Both the position numbers and the translations under genes were made by a program. Shown here in pieces: positions 59,719 to 64,000 of a stretch of 64,000 bases of DNA. The first letter of the stretch is position 1. Each line of letters starts with the position of its first letter. The notes below the pieces were generated by a model. The model saw only the letters and a list, made by a program, of their open reading frames with translations. It made no database searches and was not told where the DNA came from. Source of the stretch: Senegalimassilia anaerobia JC110 (GTDB lineage: Bacteria > Actinomycetota > Coriobacteriia > Coriobacteriales > Eggerthellaceae); NCBI RefSeq assembly GCF_000236865.1, contig NZ_HE611014.1:574130-638129 (forward strand), read 5' to 3'.

Positions 59719-60699
59719 CTATTCCCACTCCACCGTGCCGACGGGCTTGGGGGTGAGGTCGTAGCACACGCGGCAGATGCGGGGAACCTCGGCGGTGATG
59801 CGGGCGGTGATGCGCTTGAGCAGCGCCCAGTCAAGCTCGGGGACCTCGGCGGTCATGACGTCGACCGTGTTGATGCAGCGGATGATGCAGGGCCAGTCGT
59901 AGGCGCGCTTGCCTTCGCGCACGCCGGTTGCGCGGAAGTCGGGCACCACGGCGAAGTACTGCCAGATGGTCAGGCCGGCGTTGTCGATCTCCTCGCGCAC
60001 GATGGCGTCTGCCTCGCGCAGCGCCTCCAGGCGATCGCGGGTGATGGCGCCGAGGCAGCGAACGCCCAGGCCGGGGCCGGGGAAGGGCTGGCGCTCGACC
60101 ATGTTCTCGGGCAGGCCGAGCTCACGGCCGACCACGCGCACCTCGTCCTTGTACAGCAGCTTGACGGGCTCGCACAGCTCGAACTGCAGATCGTCGGGCA
60201 GGCCGCCCACGTTGTGGTGCGCCTTCACGCCGTCCTGGGACTCCAGGATGTCGGGGTAGATGGTGCCCTGCGCCAGGAAGCTGACCTCGTTGCCGACCTT
60301 GCGGGCCTCCTCCTCGAACACGCGGATGAACTCGGCGCCGATGATCTTGCGCTTGGCCTCGGGCTCCTCGACGTCGACGAGCTTGCCCAGGAAGCGGTCG
60401 GTGGCATCCACGTAGACCAGGTTCGCGTCCAGCTGGTTTTTGAACACGTCGATGACCTGCTCGCTTTCACCCTTGCGCATGAGGCCGTGGTTCACGTGCA
60501 CGCAGATAAGCTGCTTGCCGATGGCCTTGATGAGCAGCGCTGCGACGACGGAGCTGTCAACGCCGCCGGAAAGGGCCAGCAGGACCTTCTTGTCGCCGAT
60601 TTGCTCGCGGACTGCGGCAACCTGCTCGTCGATGAAGGCTTGGGCGAGTTCGGGGGTGGTGATGCGCACCATGTCGTCGGGACGCTTGTTCGGATCCAT
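59719..60699 (-). CDS. guaA: GMP synthase ATP-pyrophosphatase subunit (no glutaminase domain)
   Basis: 326 residues. Adenylates XMP and aminates it to GMP. The PP-loop LLALSGGVDSSVVAALL (about 35-51), GTIYPDILES (about 151-160), HHNVGGLP (about 167-174), the dimerisation domain FPGPGLGVRCLG (about 204-215) and the final KPVGTVEWE match bacterial and archaeal GuaA. The N-terminal class I glutaminase of the usual 510-residue enzyme is absent, as in the split GuaAb form. No glutaminase gene is adjacent. AAGGAG precedes the ATG; TATAAT lies at 60769-60764 on this strand. Confidence 0.93.
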   Translation of the reverse strand: MDPNKRPDDMVRITTPELAQAFIDEQVAAVREQIGDKKVLLALSGGVDSSVVAALLIKAIGKQLICVHVNHGLMRKGESEQVIDVFKNQLDANLVYVDATDRFLGKLVDVEEPEAKRKIIGAEFIRVFEEEARKVGNEVSFLAQGTIYPDILESQDGVKAHHNVGGLPDDLQFELCEPVKLLYKDEVRVVGRELGLPENMVERQPFPGPGLGVRCLGAITRDRLEALREADAIVREEIDNAGLTIWQYFAVVPDFRATGVREGKRAYDWPCIIRCINTVDVMTAEVPELDWALLKRITARITAEVPRICRVCYDLTPKPVGTVEWE

Positions 60700-61039
60700 G
60701 CAGAGCTCCTTTTGGTTCGCGGGTATGCGCTGCCGTGCGCAGCACATGAGTCATAGCCCCCATATTATATGCGGCAGGGTCCAGGTTTTCTTTTGCCGAG
60801 ACGGGCTTTTTTGTGGTCGAGCAGCGGATTCCTGCGCTCGGCGACAGGCGGGTCGTGCTCGCATGCCGTCAGGAGGTGACATTCGATTCCCTCTCGACGG
60901 CACGAGGCCGCGCGTTTTGCGCGGTTACGGGAATCGCCCTTGCAGTGCCGGCGCGGGAGCAGCCGCGTTGCCGATGCATCCCGGCAGGGTTTTCTCCTGG
61001 TAGGATACGGGTATGGTATCAAGCGAAGGAGGGGGTTCC
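60700..61039. other. Divergent intergenic region between guaA and the aldo-keto reductase
   Basis: 340 bases. It contains a TATAAT (60769-60764, minus) for guaA. No gene, riboswitch or strong hairpin was recognised in the rest. Confidence 0.4.
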
Positions 61040-62182
61040 ATGAACTACAGGCGTTTGGGCAGGACGGGGCTTGAGGTCAGCGAGATCGGCTTCGGCGCGG
61101 AGTGGATGCCGGGTGACGACCAGGAGAAGGTTTCCCGTTTGGTGGATTTCGCTGCGGAGCAGGGCGTCAACATCGTGGATTGCTGGATGGCCGATCCGGC
61201 GGTGCGCAGGGTTTTGAGCAACGCCGTCTGCGCGCACCGCGGCAAGTGGATCGTGCAAGGTCACTTCGGCGCCACCTGGCAAAACGGCCAGTACACCCGC
61301 ACGCGCGAGATGGATGCGGTGATCCCGGCTTGGGAAGAGCTGCTGTTGTGCTTCGGCGGGCATATCGAGTTGGGGCTGATCCACTTCGTGGACGCGGTCG
61401 TCGAGTTCGAGCAAATCATGAACGGCCCGTTCATCGAGTACGTGCGAGCCGAGAAGGCCGCCGGGCGCATCGATCATATCGGCTTGTCCACGCATAACCC
61501 CGAGGTTGCGCTGCGGGCTGCGGTTACGCCGGACATCGAGATGATCATGTTCTCCATCAACCCCGCCTACGACATGCTGCCCGCTTCCGAGGACATCAAC
61601 GACCTGTTCAAGGATGAGTACCAGCCCGGTCTTGAGAACATGGACCCGCAGCGCAAGCGCCTGTACGCGCTGTGCGAGGAAAACGGCGTGGGCATCACCG
61701 TCATGAAGCCGTTCGCGGGTGGGCGCCTGTTCGACGCCGAGAAATCGCCGTTCGGCGCGGCGATGACCCCCGTGCAGGCTTGCCATTATTGCCTGACTCG
61801 CCCCGCGGTCGCCTCCGTGCTGGCCGGGTTCAGGGACATCGAGGAATGCGCGGGCTGCTTGGCGTACGAAACTGCCGATGACGAGGCGAAAAACTACGCG
61901 TCCATCTTGGCTAGCGCGCCGCAGCACGCCTATTTCGGCAACTGCATCTACTGCGGGCATTGCCAGCCTTGCACCGTGGGCATCAACATTGCCGAGGTGA
62001 ACAAGTATTCCGACCTGGCGCAGATGCAGGATGAGGCGCCCGCATCCGTTCGCGACCATTACCTTGCCCTTGAGGTTCGCGCCGGGGACTGCACCGGATG
62101 CGGCGCCTGCGAGGCGAACTGCCCGTTCGGCGTGCCCATCGCCCAGCGCATGGAGGAAACCGCCGCGTTGTTCGGCGCTTAG
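61040..62182 (+). CDS. Aldo-keto reductase with C-terminal ferredoxin-like Fe-S clusters
   Basis: 380 residues. An AKR TIM barrel (MNYRRLGRTGLEVSEIGFG, then IGLSTHNPEVALRA and GITVMKPFAGGRL) followed by Cys-rich CIYCGHCQPCTVGI (about 301-314) and CTGCGACEANCPFGV (about 351-365), which can hold two 4Fe-4S clusters. The usual catalytic Tyr region is divergent (WMADPAVRRVL instead of D...YG), so redox chemistry may use the clusters. Such proteins are common in anaerobes with no assigned substrate. GAAGGAGGGGG precedes the ATG. Confidence 0.88.
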   Translation: MNYRRLGRTGLEVSEIGFGAEWMPGDDQEKVSRLVDFAAEQGVNIVDCWMADPAVRRVLSNAVCAHRGKWIVQGHFGATWQNGQYTRTREMDAVIPAWEELLLCFGGHIELGLIHFVDAVVEFEQIMNGPFIEYVRAEKAAGRIDHIGLSTHNPEVALRAAVTPDIEMIMFSINPAYDMLPASEDINDLFKDEYQPGLENMDPQRKRLYALCEENGVGITVMKPFAGGRLFDAEKSPFGAAMTPVQACHYCLTRPAVASVLAGFRDIEECAGCLAYETADDEAKNYASILASAPQHAYFGNCIYCGHCQPCTVGINIAEVNKYSDLAQMQDEAPASVRDHYLALEVRAGDCTGCGACEANCPFGVPIAQRMEETAALFGA

Positions 62183-62410
62183 CGGGAAAGGGGGAGTGTC
62201 GGGGGCGTTGGCGTGATCGCTTGCGCTAGGAATTGTGGCGGGATAGGCCCGTTTCCTTGATCGTCTCGATATCAAGCACTTTTGCGATAGTGACGCGCCG
62301 ACAGGCTCCGCAGCTTCCAGTCTATAGAGCAACACTTTATGACCAGGCATTTCTTTCTATTTGCGCCTAGCCACGAACTATCGCTTGCCCTAAGCGGTTA
62401 TTTTCGTTTG

Positions 62411-62453
62411 CGATTATATGCTCTTGCAAATATTATCGTCATCTGTGTATAAT
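62411..62453 (+). promoter_or_regulatory. modA promoter with a possible ModE operator
   Basis: TTGCAA (62424-62429), 18 bp, TATAAT (62448-62453). The -35 lies between the near-palindromic arms CGATTATAT (62411-62419) and ATATTATCG (62430-62438), a layout like the ModE site CGNTATAT-N-ATATNNCG. No modE gene is in the window. Confidence 0.5.
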
Positions 62454-62464
62454 CAGCGAAATGA

Positions 62465-62496
62465 CAGGCGCCCCTTCGCATGCGAAGGGGCGCCTG
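62465..62496. repeat. 32-bp perfect palindrome in the modA leader
   Basis: Two 16-base arms (62465-62480, 62481-62496) are exactly complementary. The predicted transcript starts a few bases upstream, so the mRNA would begin with a very stable hairpin. It could also terminate read-through from the aldo-keto reductase. The remaining 62183-62410 has no gene. Confidence 0.7.
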
Positions 62497-62528
62497 GTGG
62501 TATGGGGACAAAAAAGAAGGGAACCAGT

Positions 62529-63347
62529 ATGAAAAAGATGAAGAACCGCCTGACAGCGATCGTAGCCGTGGCGTTTGCCACCGTGCTTGCCTGCGGCGTG
62601 CTGGCCGGATGCTCCTCCGGCAAGAGCGAGCAGAAGGCCGAGCAGCCGGAGCAGACCGCTGCCGCAACCCTTGAGGGCAAAAGCCTCAACATCTATTGCG
62701 GCGCTGGCATGACCAAGCCGTTCCAGGAGATCGCCGACGCTTTCAAGGCGCAAACCGGCTGCGAGATGAACATCACCTTCGCCAACGCCGCACAGATCCA
62801 GACGCAGATCAACACCACGCAGGAGGGCGACTTCTTCATCGCCGGCTCCGCCGATGAGCTCAAGCTCGTCAGCGATCATGTTGCCACCAGCACCGACCTG
62901 GTCAAGCACATTCCCGTCCTGGTCGTGCCTGCCGACAACCCCAAGGGCATCCAGACCGTCAGCGATCTGGTGAAGTGCGACACCCTTCTGCTGGGCGACC
63001 CTGAGTCCACGCCGATCGGCAAGATTGCCGTCAAGGCCATGACCGATGCCGGCGTTATGGAGCAGGTCAAGGCCTCTGGCGCCATCACCACCTCCACCAC
63101 CGCCCCGCAGATCGCCGAGGCGCTGGCCAAGGGCGAGGGCGACGCCGCCATCGTGTGGAAGGAGAACGCGGGCAAGGACGGCCTGACCATCCTTGAGAAC
63201 TCCGGCATGGAAAACTACGTTAAGACCGTGCCCAGCGCCGAGCTGACCTGTGCCGCCGATGCCGACGCCGTCAGGGCCTTCTCCGAGTTCCTGCAGACCG
63301 AGACCGCCAAGAACATCTGGACGAAATTCGGCTACGAGCTGGTGTAA
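62529..63347 (+). CDS. modA: Molybdate ABC transporter substrate-binding lipoprotein
   Basis: 272 residues. Binds molybdate (or tungstate) outside the membrane. Lipobox LAGC near residue 28 after MKKMKNRLTAIVAVAF; mature part with LNIYCGAGMTKPFQEIADAF (about 54-73), TFANAAQIQTQI, DFFIAGSADE, GDPESTPIGKIAVKAM and AIVWKENA, standard for ModA-type proteins. GAAGGGAA is before the ATG. The modB gene starts 4 bases after the stop. It supplies molybdenum that the xanthine hydroxylase island needs (inference). Confidence 0.93.
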   Translation: MKKMKNRLTAIVAVAFATVLACGVLAGCSSGKSEQKAEQPEQTAAATLEGKSLNIYCGAGMTKPFQEIADAFKAQTGCEMNITFANAAQIQTQINTTQEGDFFIAGSADELKLVSDHVATSTDLVKHIPVLVVPADNPKGIQTVSDLVKCDTLLLGDPESTPIGKIAVKAMTDAGVMEQVKASGAITTSTTAPQIAEALAKGEGDAAIVWKENAGKDGLTILENSGMENYVKTVPSAELTCAADADAVRAFSEFLQTETAKNIWTKFGYELV

Positions 63348-63350
63348 CGC

Positions 63351-64000
63351 ATGTCTGCGGCACCTAAGCCAAAACGTCACAGAGGCCGCAAGCGCAACAT
63401 CTTCCCGGCATTGTGCATGCTGGTAACGGGGATGGTGCTCCTATTCATCGGGAGCGCCATCTTCGCTATTGTGGCGGGCGGCATCTCGCATTTCGGCGAG
63501 GCCATCAGCTCCGAGGAGGTGTTGTTCTCCTTGCGCATGAGCGTGACCACTTCAAGCATTTCCACCGTCATCTGCCTGCTGCTGTCGCTGCCGACCGCCT
63601 ATGCGCTGTCGCATGTGGCGTTTCCCGGCAAACGCCTGGCCGAGATTTTGATGGAGCTGACGCTGTCGCTACCTTATATCCTGCTGGGCTTCGCCTTGCT
63701 GCTGATCTTCTCGTCGCCGCTGGGCAAGGCGCTCAAGGAGGCGGGCTTCGCCGTGGTCTTCTCGCCTGCGGGCATCGTGTTCGCCCAGATGATCGTCAAC
63801 CTTCCCTTCGCCATCCGCATGATGCGCACGGCCTTCGCCGGCGTCAATCCGCGTATCGAGTTCGTGGCGCAGACCTTGGGCGCCATGCCCTGGGACGTGT
63901 TCCGTACCATCATCGTGCCCATGTGCCGCAACCAGATCATCAGCGCGTTCGTGCTCACCTGGGCGCGCGGCATGGGCGAGTTCGGGGCGACGCTCATGCT
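63351..64000 (+). CDS. modB: Molybdate ABC transporter permease, 3' end missing
   Basis: The first 216 residues are visible. A basic N-terminus is followed by membrane helices near 20-45, 60-85, 100-122 and 133-150. The cytoplasmic EAA-type loop FVAQTLGAMPWDVFRTIIVP (about 175-194) contacts the ATPase, and WARGMGEFGATLM is typical of ModB. The gene runs off the right edge. Transcribed with modA. Confidence 0.9.
   Translation, partial: MSAAPKPKRHRGRKRNIFPALCMLVTGMVLLFIGSAIFAIVAGGISHFGEAISSEEVLFSLRMSVTTSSISTVICLLLSLPTAYALSHVAFPGKRLAEILMELTLSLPYILLGFALLLIFSSPLGKALKEAGFAVVFSPAGIVFAQMIVNLPFAIRMMRTAFAGVNPRIEFVAQTLGAMPWDVFRTIIVPMCRNQIISAFVLTWARGMGEFGATLM

Noticed and set aside
1-64000. tRNA, rRNA, CRISPR arrays, prophage or insertion sequences
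   Set aside because: No cloverleaf with a TTCGANNC arm, no regularly spaced repeats with unique spacers and no transposase, integrase or phage structural genes were found when reading both strands.

Overview
The window is a high-GC bacterial chromosome segment with short intergenic gaps, Shine-Dalgarno sites, occasional GTG starts and an anaerobic gene set: pyruvate:ferredoxin oxidoreductase, class III fructose bisphosphatase, meso-diaminopimelate dehydrogenase, a molybdenum hydroxylase of the selenium-dependent type, and an aldo-keto reductase with ferredoxin-like clusters. This combination fits an anaerobic gut actinobacterium of the Coriobacteriia (Eggerthellales-like). The placement is inference from gene content and composition; no rRNA, tRNA, insertion sequence, prophage or CRISPR array was seen.

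Layout. 1-5.0 kb: a truncated Tat-type lipoprotein peptide-binding protein (minus strand) and nifJ. 5.1-11.8 kb: an AddB/AddA helicase-nuclease pair, followed by an ArsC/Spx-fold protein lacking its catalytic Cys. 12.4-18.9 kb: PAP2 phosphatase, Nudix hydrolase, YbjQ protein, zinc-ribbon/VWA/YARHG membrane protein, radical SAM protein, pyridoxamine kinase and a frameshifted LysR gene. 19.2-23.1 kb: a periplasmic-type solute-binding lipoprotein directly followed by a 1,030-residue protein in which two extracytoplasmic Cache-like sensor regions precede an MscS channel. 23.3-28.1 kb: an NSS-type Na+ symporter, a bactofilin-like membrane protein, a LysR regulator and RsmJ. 28.3-29.7 kb: mtnN and luxS (S-adenosylhomocysteine recycling) with a REP/MITE-like inverted repeat between them. 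29.9-36.3 kb: class III FBPase, Pit phosphate permease, a ClC channel overlapping a K+ channel, and ung. 36.5-43.5 kb: a GGDEF/HisKA/REC hybrid kinase, a MetE-like methyltransferase, a LysR regulator and ddh.

43.8-52.3 kb is a coherent purine/xanthine hydroxylase island: an NCS2 nucleobase permease, a MocA-like nucleotidyltransferase, FAD, 2Fe-2S and molybdenum subunits, then YqeC, YqeB and an XdhC/CoxI maturation protein. Two genes of this operon appear to start with ATT. A molybdate importer (modA and partial modB, with a possible ModE operator) closes the window at 62.5-64 kb. 52.3-56.0 kb holds a TetR regulator, a multipass membrane protein with a degenerate partial duplicate of its tail, and, divergently, a protein made of three tandem RidA domains, which may be a single-chain version of the usual RidA trimer. 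56.4-62.2 kb: DegV, a small membrane protein with an XRE regulator in an AT-rich patch, a GyrI-like protein, a stand-alone GMP synthase ATP-pyrophosphatase and the Fe-S aldo-keto reductase.

The most notable candidates are the binding protein plus Cache-MscS pair, the three-domain RidA with its divergent partner, the paired ATT starts, and an 11-bp-spaced direct-repeat box found upstream of three unlinked genes.
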